In this document: in pieces, positions 11,516-25,568 of the stretch
Position numbering within the stretch: the first letter of the stretch is position 1
Layout of the letters: every line of letters starts with the position of its first letter
DNA from: Linepithema humile
Taxonomy: Eukaryota > Arthropoda > Insecta > Hymenoptera > Formicidae
Assembly (NCBI RefSeq): GCF_040581485.1
Contig: NC_090132.1
Coordinates: 868,001 to 932,000 of the forward strand
Direction of reading: 5' to 3'
DNA: 64,000 nt
Notes under the pieces: generated by a model
What the model was told of the DNA's origin: nothing
Seen by the model: only the letters and a program-made list of their open reading frames with translations
The model's database searches: none
Position numbers and translations under genes: made by a program

Positions 11516-14500
11516 TCATCTGGCCTGATCGAGTAACAACGAAGCCGCCATTTCTACATCGTATTTAGTCTGCTTCAAAGCTTTTTCACACAGTTCTCTA
11601 TTAGCCAGGCCCAATCTGAAATCATAATAAAGTTAAATTTAAAAAGCTGTACAATTAACAAAGTTATTTTGGTGATTTTACAATCAGATAAAATTCTGTG
11701 CAATAAAAAAGCGAACTGTTGTACATTTTTCTGTTTCTTTTAAAAATGGGAAAACTGATATAATAAGATAATGAGTGAGGAGGAGGGGGAAGATAATACA
11801 TGACAGAAAAGAGAAAAAAGAAAGATAAATAGAGAGATGGACAATAAGAGAGGAACAGGAAAAAAATTCCAAGACGAGATACCAAAAATTAAAAAATAGC
11901 AATTAATCAGTACTCGAACCGTCGTTCCAAGAAGACAAGCTTACTTTTCAGAATGCTATCACAAGATACGCAGAATATACACATACAGATAATTTTATAA
12001 ATCGACTAATACTTTAAAATATTCACCTCATGAGATTTTCGACCTTCGCCTGCCTGTCCTTCGTGATCTGTTTGGCGGCTTGATTCGTGTCCCAACCAGT
12101 CGCTTGCAGCGCGGCTAATACCTCCTGCTGTGAAGCATCCGCGGCTTCCTTTTGTACCTTCATAATCTTACTCGCCCTAAACTCGTCGCTTAGCGACATT
12201 ACTAATTGCTGAGAGGTTGCGGTGAGCGGTGGACTAGTACCGACCACATGCTGATCGATTTGTAGTAAATTTCCCTTAGCGGCGGCCAAATCGTTCGTCG
12301 TTATTAATCCGGATGTATTATTAGCTGACATGGAAGTTTCAATTTGTAGCATATTGGAGCGTCCGTTCAGATTACACTTCGCCGCAGAATAATGATTCTG
12401 TACATAACCATTTTGACCGGGTTTAAACGGATTCCGGGCTGAAGAAGAAGGAGGAGGATTGTAAACCGGCGGTTGCTTCAGATAAGGACTAAAATCACAA
12501 GAATGTCCTTGATTAACAGTCTGACTTCTGTTAATGATAGTTTTCTGTTGCTGCTGGTTGCTCGCCGTTTCTTGAGTGTGGCTTTGGCTCGACTCACTGC
12601 TCAGGTTATTAGAATAATAATTTCGGAGGATATTTTGTTGAACAGCCTTATTGTAGAGAGTATTGAATTCGTTCTGGGACAACTGCTCTAAATTCGGTAC
12701 CTGTAAATTATTTAAAATTATTTCTTAAAATTCAATGAACATTAAATCCTAAATTCTAACATTTTTCAGTTTTGATAATTATTGTATAATATTATCCAGT
12801 TGTATTACATAAAATTGTCGTTTTTCCAAGACAAAAAAAAATAAATTTGATCTCATCAAAGTACATACCATTAATAACATTAATAGTTTAGTAATAAAAT
12901 ATTAATAGTTCTTTTCTTACAAACTAAATGATATATTTTACGGATGTCTATTACATACCATTTGCTTCAACTCGGCATATACTTGTTCCGATAGGAGCGT
13001 AGTGGGCTTTAAATGTTGCGATTGCTGCAAATCATTTTGTATATGAATAATCCCGCAAGTATTACTCATGTTGGACGACATTGGCACATTCTGAAGATTG
13101 GTCTGATGCGATGCAAAAGCACTCTGATGAAAAACTGGTGTCGTATTCTGAGGATAACTCTGGCCCATTGATGGACAAGTTTGATTAGAAGTAGTCTTAG
13201 GTACATTGCTAGACCTGTATTGGGAAGATTTGATTGCGCTGTTATTGGAAGTGTGATTGATGCTTGGTTGGAGCAAGTTAAAACCAACACTAGGCGTATT
13301 ATGAAGACAATTCTGACCACTCGTTGACGAGTAAACTTGCGTTTGGTTTAAGTTTACTTTTGGATTAATGGTTGCATTGTATTGAGAATCAGTTGGACTA
13401 ACGGAGACATTACCAACGGCAATTTGTAATGGATTGAAAGCAGCCTGACCAATGCTTGTCGTAGCTTTGGCAACGTTGTAGGGAGTGTGTTGAGCTTCAT
13501 CCGTACTACTACCAGCAATGCCGCTGGTAGTTTCCTGAAGCAGATTGATGCTACTCTGACTGACATGCGTCGTTTGAGAGTAATTCTCATTTACCGAACT
13601 GCCTTGTGTCTGGATAAAGATAGCCTTCGCTACATTGCTGGGACCATGCTGGCCATGATCATTCCCGGAAACGTTGCTGGCGACTTCTTGAAGGCGACTA
13701 ATGCTTCCCTGAGCCGTCGGAATGGGCGTCAACACCTGACGATTAGGTAGATCAGTCGGGCAGTTAGTTTGCTGCTGAGAGAGAGTATTTGTTTGTTGCC
13801 AAATTTGAGTCACTATAGCATCGGTGATCGATTCTGATACGCGCTGATCACCCTGGACACATGGTTTCTGGACATTTGTACTCTTTGGTTGCCAGGAATT
13901 TTGTACCTTGCTAGGCAACGTCGAAGAAGAAGACGCTCGATGATCCACAGGCGACTTTGGTTTCCCCGGCGGCGGAGGTTTTAGCGTCGGGATAGCCGAC
14001 GAAGATTTACCAGCATCTTCCGTCACTGAAAGTCGTTGCGTCGACGTAGAACTCTGTCGCAGCTTGTCCGAGGATAAGCGCAGAAAATTTGAGCAAGTAG
14101 CCCCTAGCTCCTGGCCGCTATCTTTGCCGCTAGTATTTGTGTTCTTGGTCGCCTCTTTCTCGCCAAGATGCTTCTCCAATTCAACCAAGAAATCCGGGTC
14201 TAGCTTTTTAGAAACGCTAGAGTTGGAATTCAACGATAGCTCGTTCATACTCTGCGCTAGCTCGCAGTTGGATTTGGACTTTGACGGACTCGTGTTCGGT
14301 CCGACAGAAGGAGGTGGAGGCGGGGTTGGAGTTGCAAACGACGTTGGCTCTCTGCCGGAAACATTGACATACGTTTGTGCGGTATTTCGTAAATCCTCTG
14401 GCCAAGTAGACCAAGTGGACTGGCCTCGCGGACTGGCTTTATCTATCTCGCTGTAGTGACTCGGGAGATTGTCATCTTCCACTTTGAGGTTTACTGTGTT

Positions 14501-16784
14501 TTGTTGATACTTTTTGTTCAAATTCATTGAATATTGGCGAGTTTCCTGAAAAGAATAAACAAAATAAATTAGTGTTACAGAATCTTGCTAATTAAAGGCT
14601 GGCTATTATTCATAGCTAAAATTTCGATTCGTTCACTTTTATTTAATCACTTTATATAAATAATTAATTGTACTGTTCTATTGTAAAATACAGAAGAGCA
14701 CTTACTAAAATCTAATCAATTTATTCCATGCATAAACTTTGTTAGAAACTTTAAGACCAATTGATATTATTTGTTAATAAATCCAAAGCAAAATTTATAA
14801 AATTTATTTCTAGAATACGTACCTCCGTATCAGTGGAATCGGCGATAAAACAATTTGCAGCACCTTGAGCATGATCTCCCGTTACTTGATTATCCACATT
14901 TTCATAAGTCTGAGTCTTCAAATAATGACTAGCGATGTCAGCGGGCACATGACTGTAATAACGCGAATGTGGCGGCTTCATGAACACAGAAGACGTATCG
15001 AAGGGATCGGAATACGCGGGATTCACGTTCTCGGGAAAGTTGGCGTAAGTCCTACCCTCCTCGTCTTGCCAAGAAAACTTCTCGCCGTCGATGGGTTCAT
15101 CCAAGATGTTAACCACTCGTCTACACGCAGCCTCCTGTTCATGAATATTCGCGCTTGCTAATTCTTCGGCGGACAGATCAATCAGAGTGCCTTCCAAATT
15201 GGAGCTCAAACTTGACGATGTCTGTGAAGTTTTGATAGGACTCGATCTAGTGTCGTTGTGCAACTTGGTGTAATTAAATTGTTTCTTTGTGCGCGGTGCG
15301 GTGCAAGAGAATCTCTTCTTCGCCTGGTTATCAGTTGATGCCGCCACTAACACATCTGGAGGATCCATCGGGTTTCTCAAGTATACATCATCGATGTAGA
15401 CAGGACTGCCCCAGCTTTTGCCGAACGGCGCACCATGTCCTGTATGGATGAACGAGTTCTCCAATGGCTTGCTAATATCTTCTGGCTGCTTTCGGCGCAT
15501 CGGATCGACCAAACAACGCGGAAAGTGTGCCACTTGGAAAGTCCGTTGATTTTGGCCTTTCCACCAGTAGTTCTCTGGACGTCCGTCGATGATAGCAATT
15601 TGGTCTCCCAATTCAATGGACATCTTGCCGGTTTCTTCGAAAGCAGTTAAAGCCTTCATTACAGATGGTACCATGCCAATCAATGATTCCTTCAAAGAAG
15701 CAAACGTCGGCCTCTCCGAAGGCTCTCTCGCCCAACAGCGAAGCATCAGCTCGTACATACACGGAGGTGTCGCTTCTGGTTCGTGAAGTCGTTCGCTTTC
15801 CCGGTCGATTTTTCGTAATATCTCAGAACCGTTCAGGCCTAGCCAGGGTTCCTCACCAAATGTCAGCATTTCCCATAGCGTAACACCAAACATCCAAACA
15901 TCCGACGCGTGACTGAATTGCCGAGCCTTGAGAGATTCCGGAGCACACCAAGGAAAAGGCACTTTTTTATGTTCTGTCATAACGTAGCAATCCTCCTGTT
16001 GTGGCAGCGCTCTCATCAGTCCAAAGTCTCCAATCTTCACCTTGTCGACTGTGCTTAACAAAACGTTTCGGCATGCCAAATCACGATGTAGAAAACGTTT
16101 TGCTTCTAAGTATGCCATACCTGTGGCAACTTGTAGCGCGTAGTTGCAGAGTGTGAGAATTGAAATTCTGCCACACTGCTGTCGCAGATAATCGAGTAGT
16201 GCGCCAAGAGGTGCAAGTTCGGTCACCATCATCATTGGCTGCGACAATACCACGCCGTACAATCTGATGAGATTATGATGATCCAAAGTATGCATTGCCT
16301 GAACTTCAGAAACAAAGTCTTCTATAACGCTCGGTTGCGTAAGAGCATCTGCTTTTAAAACTTTTACAGCAACGGGTAAAGTCCGTCCAGAGGGAGAGGT
16401 CCATTCGCCTCTTCTAACTACGCCAAAGCTTCCGTCACCCAGTTTAATAGATAGCGTCACGTCTTTGTCTTGTATTAGACATGTTAGCACAGAAGTCTCA
16501 ATGGGCTGCGAGGATCGTTTACTATTCTTGCCACTACTGCCAGGTTTAATTTTCGTAATTAAGCTTTTCTTCCATTGGGTGCTCCGTCTTTTTTTTATCG
16601 CATCCAGCAAACGTCTGACACCAGGCTTACCCAAGCCGATTTTCTCCAAATCTTCTGGCTGGACATAATCAAAATGATGCAGTCGAGTAATCTGCAGATC
16701 GTCTCGAATTCGCGTAAAGAATTGGGAAAGCTGCACATCATGCAGGAGCTCTTGAAGCCACTCTGTGCTCTCCTCCTCTGCCAT
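11516..16784 (-). CDS. Ack-like: Ack/TNK2-type non-receptor tyrosine kinase
   Basis: Four coding exons on the minus strand: 16784-14823, 14545-12959, 12700-12027 and 11615-11516. They total 1440 codons plus stop. Domain order is diagnostic of the Ack family. A SAM-like N-terminus (1-70) is followed by a tyrosine kinase (about 110-375) with glycine loop GDGSFG, catalytic K141, HRDLACRN (D235), DFG (D253) and a Tyr in the activation loop (QQEDCYVMTEH). An SH3 spans about 380-427. A CRIB-type Cdc42-binding stretch (ISKPLENSFIHTGHG, about 438-451) comes next, then a long Ser/Thr/Gln/Asn/Pro-rich linker with proline motifs. The UBA region at the C-terminus spans the last intron. The kinase-SH3-CRIB order is the reverse of most SH3 kinases and is typical of Ack. 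Expected role: a GTP-Cdc42 effector in endocytosis and survival signalling. The ATG lies just after a possible acceptor, so a 5' noncoding exon is likely. Confidence 0.93.
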
Positions 16785-18187
16785 GACAGCTGAAGTTTCT
16801 TTACTTACTAAGATATCCTCTCTGGAAATATACAGATGTTAAATATATTTGTAAGAAATTGATAAGGATTCAAGATTTTTAAGATTTTCTATATTTTATA
16901 GCACTGATTCCCATTTCAATAAACTCATTTTCAATTTTATTTTATTATGAACAAAACTGAGTTTTAATATAAACATTTTTTTAAACTATTAAAATTTGTA
17001 GTCATAATCCCGAAACAAATTTTTAACTCTGTTTTGCAACCATGTCAATTTGTATCAATCTTATATCATTGTTGAAAAACATTTGAATATTATGTCACAT
17101 TATGTCAATCATATTACTTGTTAGAAATCATTCTTCATGGACTGTTAAATTTTCATGTTTATGGTTTATCAGAATTCACATCTTTGAAGAAATTGCTTAT
17201 CATTAGAATTTAAAGTCCTTGACATCCTTAGATTGTTAAAATGGTAATTCCATAAAATCTCAAGCTACATTTTGTCTCCTTTTCTCTAATTCTTCTTTTG
17301 CAATTCATACAAAATATATATACAATTAACAAGACTTTTGCATAACCATTGATCTAAAACAATCTATTCTTTGTCAAACTTCTTATAGCCATAACCTTCA
17401 AAAGATATGCGTGACACTAACTTGTGGATTCCTCTCTTATCATCTTTCTCCCTCAAGGAAGCATTGTAGAGCGAGGACACCCGGTTAAAATTCGTCAACA
17501 CTTACGACGAGGCTTTTCTTGAGACACCGTTCACTTTAGGACGCCCGAGAGTGGCAGTGTTGACCTTCGCTCTGTCGGAATTTCCGACGACATACACTTT
17601 CACTCGACAGTTTTCCAATATGATGCACTCAACCAAGTTATACCGCGCGCGCGCGCGCGCGCTATTAGGGCGAAGGGTGAGTATGCAATGCAGTCGAGAA
17701 ACAACTAATGATATGAAGGATATGAAATCGCGATCTGAGCATCAATCATGTAATTTTTCCCTAGGAATGAAAACGTGAAAAATGAAAACTTTTATGTGAA
17801 TTCGACAATTCTATTCGTGAAATTTTCACTTTCCGTAATACTTATGGCGGATTCACATTCTGTCTGATATTTGATGTACAATAAACGTCTCCGTTTTACA
17901 TTACTTTTCTTCTTTTTATAGTTTGCTATCTCTATTTTTTTAAAACTTATTTTAGTATTGTCTTTATAAAATAAATTTTCTATTATAATTTTTATTATAA
18001 TGCACTTCAGTGATTGCACATTTATTTTAATAGACTCCTAGAAGTACTCTAGAGTCTTTTATTTTAAGCATAAGTAGCGCTATCTGTGTCAGAGAATGGA
18101 AAATCAAAATATTCCTAGGAGAGATACGTCGGTCTATATCTTTAGTAACACAAGGTCTAGTTAACTTTGCTTCTTCACGCTTTTGGT
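16785..18187. promoter_or_regulatory. Divergent promoter region of Ack and RpL9
   Basis: Ack runs left and RpL9 runs right, so this interval should hold both promoters. The segment 17400-17720 is the least AT-rich part and contains a GC-dinucleotide tract (17644-17661). A potential plus-strand donor (GGGTGAGT) lies near 17678. The outer parts are AT-rich without coding signal. Confidence 0.4.
17644..17661. repeat. (GC)n microsatellite
   Basis: A short uninterrupted alternating GC tract, unusual in this AT-rich background. It lies in the divergent Ack/RpL9 promoter interval and has Z-DNA potential. Confidence 0.8.
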
Positions 18188-18216
18188 CTTTTCCGGTTAA
18201 CGTGTTGTATATGCGG
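18188..18216 (+). promoter_or_regulatory. RpL9: Candidate TOP-type 5' leader exon of RpL9
   Basis: At 18188 the sequence reads CTTTTCCGG, a pyrimidine tract like the TCT/TOP initiators of ribosomal protein genes. A donor GTACGT follows at 18217. The coding exon begins right after an acceptor at 18851-18852, so an upstream noncoding exon is required and this is the best candidate. Caution: the predicted leader contains an upstream ATG overlapping the main start, which is unusual for this gene class, so the real exon may differ. Confidence 0.35.
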
Positions 18217-18853
18217 GTACGTATGTTACAAAAAGATTTTGATAATGAAACAAAATCTAATGTAATCCGTCGATATATTGGATACAACATATCGCTGTCA
18301 TGTGTTTTTGATATTGCATTTTCCGTACATATATTACGAAGTATTATCTTTAATGAAATATGATGATATGTTTAACGACAACACGATGTAACCTTCATGC
18401 TTGTAGCTATCAACGATTCACATTTTTAAGATTTCTCATTTTATTAAGATGGAAAAATTTAATTAAAATTATATAGCACAAAATTAATTTATGAGTTTAT
18501 AAGATTTTATCAAATTTTTCATGCAACTGCTATTTATTTTAATGCACGTAAATATTTTGTGTTTTAGAATTTATTTTAACCTCCAAATCATATTGAATTG
18601 TTGCAATAGCTATCATAATCTACAAATTATATTAAACTGTGGAAATTATTTAGTGAAGACATTTTGTGTTACTTAATTCTTTACTACATGAATTAAAAGC
18701 ACTTAAAAATCTAACAAACTTATGACTCTATGATGAACATGAAAATTATGAGTGATAGATTTGATGCTTTTGTTATTCTATCTTAGAATCTATAATTATT
18801 GTAGTTTAGATATATGTTATAAATTATTAATGTAAATTTATTTACATTTCAGA

Positions 18854-19748
18854 ATGAAGCAAATTGTCACTAATCAAACAGTTAAAATTCCAGACGGATT
18901 GACTGTTACAGTCAACTCCCGTCTGGTAACTGTAAAAGGACCAAGAGGCGTTCTAAAACGGTCCTTCAAACATCTGGCGCTTGACATTCGTGTAAGTAAA
19001 AAATTATTACAAAATATTTTTACGTAGAATATTTTCTGTATTTCATATTATTTGTCTATATTTGTAACTTTGATTTATTGTTATATTGAAGATAACTTGT
19101 GATGATAATGTGGATTCCCCTTCATTTTTTATAAATGATACTTCCTTATCTGAAATATTTCTGAATTATATTAAAATATATAAAGTTTACATTGTATTCT
19201 ATAAATTTATATTCTTTCCTGTATTAGATGGTCAGCCCAAGATTATTGAAGGTGGAAAAATGGTTTGGTACGAAAAAGGAATTGGCTGCAGTTCGTACAG
19301 TATGTTCTCATATTGAAAACATGCTGAAAGGAGTAACGAAGGGTTATCAATATAAAATGCGTGCCGTATATGCGCATTTCCCAATTAATTGCGTTACAAC
19401 TGAAAGTAACACCGTTATTGAGATCCGAAACTTCTTGGGTGAAAAATTTATACGCCGGGTCAAAATGGCACCTGGTGTAACTGTGGCTAACTCGGCCAAA
19501 CAAAAGGACGAGTTGATTATTGAAGGAAATAGTTTAGAAGATGTGTCGCGATCAGGTAAATACTTTGCATAACATTGTCCTTTTGGATGAATAAATGAAA
19601 ACGTCAACTTAACAATATTGATAAATGTTATTTTATTTTAGCTGCTCTTATTCAGCAATCGACTACGGTAAAGAACAAAGACATCAGAAAGTTCTTGGAT
19701 GGACTTTATGTGTCTGAAAAAACCACAGTTGTACAAGATGATGAATAA
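18854..19748 (+). CDS. RpL9: 60S ribosomal protein L9 (uL6)
   Basis: Three coding exons (18854-18991, 19228-19555, 19642-19748) encode 190 residues, the usual insect length for L9. The protein starts MKQIVTNQTVKIPDG and contains the conserved uL6 segments VTVKGPRGVLKR, PRLLKVEKWFG, HFPINCVTTE, IRNFLGEK and the C-terminal KNKDIRKFLDGLYVSEK. It is a core large-subunit protein near the P-stalk base of the ribosome. Codons read cleanly with no breaks, so this is a functional gene and not a processed copy. A poly(A)-type AATAAA overlaps the stop region. The ATG is 1 nt downstream of an intron acceptor, so transcription starts further upstream. Confidence 0.97.
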
Positions 19749-21139
19749 AATAAATCCTGGATTAATATTAATAAAAGTACCATTACTGACCCACATAGTG
19801 TCGTAAAAAATATTTAATTTTTTATTTGTACTAATAACAGTACAATACTTCTCAGCTGTAAAACTTCTCACTGTAAAAAAAAGAAGGTAATTACGTCAAG
19901 TATATCATTATCATATTTACTGACAAACCATGTTTTTGTTGCTATACCAAACAAAAATATGCATTAATTGCTGAAGAAAAGGACAGAAGATATACCGTCG
20001 GCATATATGAATGATATGATTTCTTTGAAATTAACCTGTTTAACATACTTCATTAATTGTTATTCGTTAATTTATGATGATAATTCATTAAATCAATGTA
20101 AAAAAAAGCGAATCTAATTTATCCTTTCTTAATAATTTTTCTTATAAAGCTAAAACAATATTATGCAATTTTACGAATATAAGTAAAAATGATAGCGATA
20201 CATTTTTATTGTAAGAAATATCGGTCTTCATAGCGATGTCAAAAACACGTGTGGGCCTACTTGATAAAGACGCGAGGTCGGGTCAACAGTCATTGCGAAG
20301 TATGCCTTTTATTAGTAATAGTGTTGTTTTCAATGGACACTTATTGTAATCATATCGATGTATTATTTCATTCAATATGCGTAAACATTTACAACAACAT
20401 GAAACGAATAAATATTGAGATATTTGCTGCTATATTGATCATCGCAGCGCTTAAGACTTTATCTTGTTCTTACAATAATATTGTTACACATTTCAGTAAG
20501 CAAGATTTGCATTTTATATCTCAATATTCATCATATATTCGAAGATGTTTATAAAAATCCAATCGCGAAATGTGCTAAAATGCAAACGCAAAGAATTTGA
20601 TTGTATTGCATACCTATTAATATTATCACAAATATATTTTATTCCTTGATTTATCGCAGAAGTGCTTTGAAAAAATAATAATTTATAATAAAAACAAATT
20701 TAAAAATAAATATAACGTACCGGGTGCTGCTGTATGTTTTAAAATAGGCGGAACAGTGATGTAAAGTAAACCGGAATAACATTAAATCGGAATAAGATAA
20801 GACTCGAGAGAATGAAAGGAATGAACTAGAATGTGTTATTGTACGTCAGAAGATCCAAGAAATTCAACTGTTCGGAGAATATCTAACTATACCAAAGAAG
20901 AGAAGAGAAGCCGAAGATGATAGAAGAAACAGAGATGGCTCAAGCCTTTTTGGCGCCCCTACAACAATCTGCAAAACCGAAGATGGATCAATTAGAGAGA
21001 TTCAATTCTGTTAAAAAAAATATATAAAAAACGAGTTCTGGATCAAAGGAACATCTTTTGATTGGTCACAAATTGTTCAGGTAAATAAAAAAAAAAGACT
21101 TGTGACACCAAGTATGTATTTTTTATTGAACAATGGCTA

Positions 21140-21183
21140 TACAGTTACACACACACACACACACATACGCGCGCGCGCGCGCG
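21140..21183. repeat. Compound (AC)n-(CG)n microsatellite
   Basis: An alternating CA tract runs directly into an alternating CG tract. It is purely purine-pyrimidine alternating over about 40 bp. No associated gene. Confidence 0.85.
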
Positions 21184-22224
21184 AGTTTTTTTTAAATTTA
21201 ATTAATGCAAGAGCGTACATTGGAATTGCAATATTTTTTTTATCTCAACATAATTAAGTTAGTAATTAATGTCTGATGAAAGATTTAATTGTAAAAAGCC
21301 GTCACTCGTTTTATGTAATTTTACCTTTGGACTATTATACGCAAGATCACCTTCGGACTGTAGAGTATAGCATATCTTAATGTCAATCTTTCAACTTTTC
21401 CGCTTTTTTTAAAATTTTTTTTTAATGAACTTTATTATCATTACTTGCTTGCGATGAATAATCGACAAGTATAACAGTCCAACCGAATCTTAAAATGCTA
21501 CTGGATTATTATGTAAAATAATATGAAATCTTAAAAATGAAAAAAATAGAAAGAGAGATGTTTGCGACTTAATTAGATCGGAGCAGTATCACTTCTGAAA
21601 AAAGTATCACAGATGTGGAGATTGGAGGCAAATATTATGCCGGAAAAATAAAATAAACTTTAACAACTTAACACGCATCATTGCTGACCGTTGTACTTAT
21701 CAAAAATTACACTATAAACTTATGCATTAAACTTATACATTAAAGTTCAGTGATATATCGTATAAATTTATGAGCAGTTGATATGGTTTTGCTGTGCAAT
21801 GTTTACATACAGTACATACTTCTTAGAATTCTTCTATCGAGTAAATAGATTGTTCCTACTAACAATGAGAAAATAATTGCTTGGATAAACAAAAATAAAA
21901 ATAAATATAAATCATTATCGAGTTGGTTAAAAAATTACACAGTTATACTATAAGTGTCTAATTCTTTTTATTCCACGAATACGATTATTTATGCAATTGC
22001 ATGCATTTTTTATGCATGGATAAAGTTCATTGTTGCATCGACAAAAACATTTATATATTGTTTAAATATATGATACATTCTTCAAGACAACTTTACAACA
22101 CAACACTTTTCACTGCCTAAGTTGGTGGAGGAAATTAAAAAAGAAATTTATTTGTTCATTAACGACTCTGTCTCGATGTTTTTGAAGTAAAAAATCTCTT
22201 CTTTTTTTTTTTTCAGGAAAGGAC

Positions 22225-22574
22225 TGGTGTCGCCAAACCGGTAGGGGAGAAGGGGGGAGCAGTGGGGGCGACCACCTACCCAAAGATAATTCTGGGGGGG
22301 GCTACCCCCCCCCCTGAAATTTTTCTGTTTTCTTCAGGTATTTCATGATCGAAAATATTGAGTATCAAATATTTATATCAAAGATGGAAAAATGGATTAT
22401 TTTTTTTTCTTTTTTTTGACTATTTACTCGTTTAATTGAAGTACACGAGGAAAATACACGAGTAACGAAGAAAATTAAGCGCATTAAATTAATTAGAACA
22501 AAATATTTTTCGTACATTTATACTACCCACTAAGTGGCCTATTATTTGGTGTTTGAATGGAGTTACATACATAC

Positions 22575-22611
<37 letters not shown>

Positions 22612-22720
22612 CATATTATATTATGAATGTATTATGTATCCCCTTTATAAATTTTGCCCCCTCAGATGAAAAATACTTCCGCGGCGCCTGGGAAAGGACA
22701 TATAATTTTTCAAAGCATTC
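22225..22720. repeat. GC-rich island, possibly a degraded transposon
   Basis: Two GC-rich patches (22225-22320 with long G and C runs, and 22640-22720) are separated by very AT-rich DNA with TA tracts. The outer edges, CTGGTGTCGCCA and GGCGCCTGGG, are loosely reminiscent of inverted ends. The match is too weak to assign a superfamily. Confidence 0.25.
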
Positions 22721-25420
22721 TTTCGCAATTTGATGTTGCAAATTACTCTTACGCCTTGAATATCAACGATCACAGAGAGGAGAAGGGTGCTCCTGGCGAA
22801 GTGGGGACTTGAACAAGCTAGAGAGAGGAAGGAAGGCTGGAACCTGTCTTCGAGTTCGTACTCTATCCTCGGTCGTAGACAGTCCGCCTTCCCATCCGGT
22901 TTTAAATCGACGCTCAAGTGCATTTAGTTGCTGCATGTTCCGTGAGTACATCACGCTTAATGGGCACTTTTATAATTTTATTTTCGCAATCGCACAACGA
23001 TCTGGAGAAATAATTGTCCGAATATATAAGTTATATCAGCTGTTGAATATAAAATTTTGTACTTTCACATTCCGTCCACTCGTTCGACACGATCGTACAA
23101 TCTGCACGCGATATATGTATCACGCGCGTGTAATAATGCTTTCTCAGCACTATCTCCAGAATTAGAGCTGAAGATGTGATTGCCAAATGTCAAAAGTTAC
23201 AAGTCAAGCTAGCTTATCGCGCTTCCGACCACGTGTAGAGACTTTGCTTCGGATTGAAGTTTTTTTAAAAAAACACATCTCCAGAAAGTGGCATGTGTTA
23301 TTTTTCACGCTGAAACAGCAAGAATTGCTTTTCTTCCTCCTGTGAAAAATCGCAAAAAATTGGGCTTACCGATCAACTCGACTAATAAGTATTTTTTTTT
23401 TTTTCAAAGAGCGATTTATCATAATATTCTATAATTAATGTCATACAATGTCAAACTCTAACACATTTAACATATCACGCAATGTTATCGATAGGAAGTT
23501 GCGAAAAACACTTCGCGATCGAACATGATCGTAATATAATTATCAGGTTCACCCATCAAAAGATATGCATGTGCTCTTCTGCTCCATCGAGTTCATCAAA
23601 CATTATATTTTGAAAACTGGTCTAATCAGTCTAAATTTAGAATTAATCAACATCTTTGCAATGTACAATTTGGACTCATCAAAGATACGCTCTAATGTGT
23701 AAAAATTAATATCATTCCAGAGAATTACTATTTAAATTTATTTGCAACAGTTCTATATTTAATTTAAATCGGTCGAAACCAGGGTTGGCAAAGAATCATT
23801 GATTCGCCTTTTTTTGAACAAGGAGAATTAATAGGCTTTAAATCGTTTGATCGGGACTTTCATAAGAAATTTCCGCCTCTAAATATTATATTTCAGAACG
23901 CGCGTGTTTTGATAGATGGAAAATAATGACTAATTATTATAATTAGTCCATGCAAGCATTTAAATGCTTGAATATATATGGATAATATTCTTTTGACATT
24001 TTTGTACTTCGTCATTCAAGTGTATTAATACATACTGAGTTATTTACGTTATTAAATAATTAAATATTTATCTCTTTTTTCGCCAAAGCAACATTTAGTT
24101 ATTCAATTATTTGGAATCTTTAAAAATTTAAATTTTTTGTTAAAAGATAAATAGATAGGAGGTACAAAGTTGCTGTTTCAGTCAATAGATTTTTTACTGC
24201 AAATTTACTGAGAACTATTTGCTTTTTAATTCAAAATTTATTTAATGATCAATAAAGTTTACACGGTCTTTTGTAAAGTTTATTATTAGCAAAACCACAC
24301 GAATTTCATTGGATACTTGATTTTTTTACATGCTAGCCACATAAATAACGTTAATATTTTTTAAATTTTCTTAGAAATGTATTTGTTATTTTTATAATTA
24401 TCATAGATTTAAAATTGCATAAATTGCGATAATTGCATTGACAGTTTCTAGTTTGATAGCTCTTATTTGTTTTGGTAATATTCCAGGAAAACACTTTTAG
24501 TTAAAAATTATTCGCGTCTATATACATAATACTTAATTGTTTGATGAATGTCTGTTAACAAGTTTTAACTTTCAAGTGAGAAATCTGGAGAAATAATTGT
24601 CCGAAACTTTTTATCGAACAGATAGCCTTTTTAGAAGGATATAAATTTTAATTTGTTTTGAATCTGTTGTGTCATTTTATCATTCCACATAAACGTTTTA
24701 TTTATATGGTGCGACTATTATTAAACTTATTTGGTATAATTTAATGTCAGTGATATCGAAACATGCGGTTAAAGAGTGATTTTAACGCAAATAAATCTAA
24801 AATTGTTTTGTACTGCTCAACGCAAAAAATTAATTGCTCTCAATTACATAAATACGCAGATAATTAAATTTCTCTTTGAAACAATTTTCACATCATAATA
24901 AACAAATCAAATAATGATCACAATTTTTCACGTAACTACACACTCTTAAATAATCGTAGATAAGTCGTTTATCAGTAATACAATTAAGAATCAGCAATTT
25001 TAAATGTACTCATACATAAGAAATGTTAAAAGAATTATGGTAGTGACAAATTAACAATAGAGAACAAAGGTGCGATTTTGCATACAAGAAACACATATGA
25101 ATATTCTAATTATACGATAATTATTCTTTTTTCATTAATAAATAAATACTAGATAATGCTTTTAGAAAGGAATGATGATCAGTGTGTTATCGAACGAATA
25201 TTATGAATTTACTTAGCATCGGCCAAAGTCTATTATTTAATTTCTTTGAAACCTTTGGACTTTGTTAATCCTTTAACTGATAAATAAAATTGCAGATATC
25301 TCACGGATAAATTATTTGCGTGAAATTAATTATGAAATTAATTTGTGACTTGTGAAATTAAGAATATCATTTAGAAATTAAACTAAAATTTTAAAATTAT
25401 TTTTCAAATGCAGTAATATT

Positions 25421-25568
25421 GGGTGCGTTCAGAAAACACAACAGTTGCACAGCTGTTGTGTATGTCTTGTCAACACTCGACGTTGATTTGTTGGCTCTAA
25501 AAGATCAGATAGAATACTTCAATAGCGATGAGCGCTCATACAACCGTTGTGTTTTCTGAACGTACACT
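25421..25568. mobile_element. MITE with ~20-bp terminal inverted repeats
   Basis: The left end (GTGCGTTCAGAAAACACAAC) is the near-perfect complement of the right end (GTTGTGTTTTCTGAACGTAC). The element is about 148 bp and has no coding capacity. The target duplication is not clear, so the superfamily is unassigned. Confidence 0.65.

Larger units (their letters stand above)
19749..25420. other. Long AT-rich intergenic stretch
   Basis: No gene could be supported. Visible landmarks are a CA/CG microsatellite near 21140-21183, a G/C-homopolymer-rich island at 22225-22320 possibly linked to another GC-rich patch at 22640-22720, a TA tract at 22571-22617, and a moderately GC-rich patch at 22780-23120. 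Open frames here are short, overlap on both strands and show no recognisable domain. Confidence 0.45.

Noticed and set aside
13066..14456. Several ORFs inside the large Ack exon
   Set aside because: Shadow frames of the Ser/Thr/Gln-rich Ack linker.
20249..20554. 101-codon plus-strand ORF downstream of RpL9
   Set aside because: A hydrophobic, Ile/Cys-rich frame with no promoter, splice or domain support, consistent with chance in AT-rich DNA.
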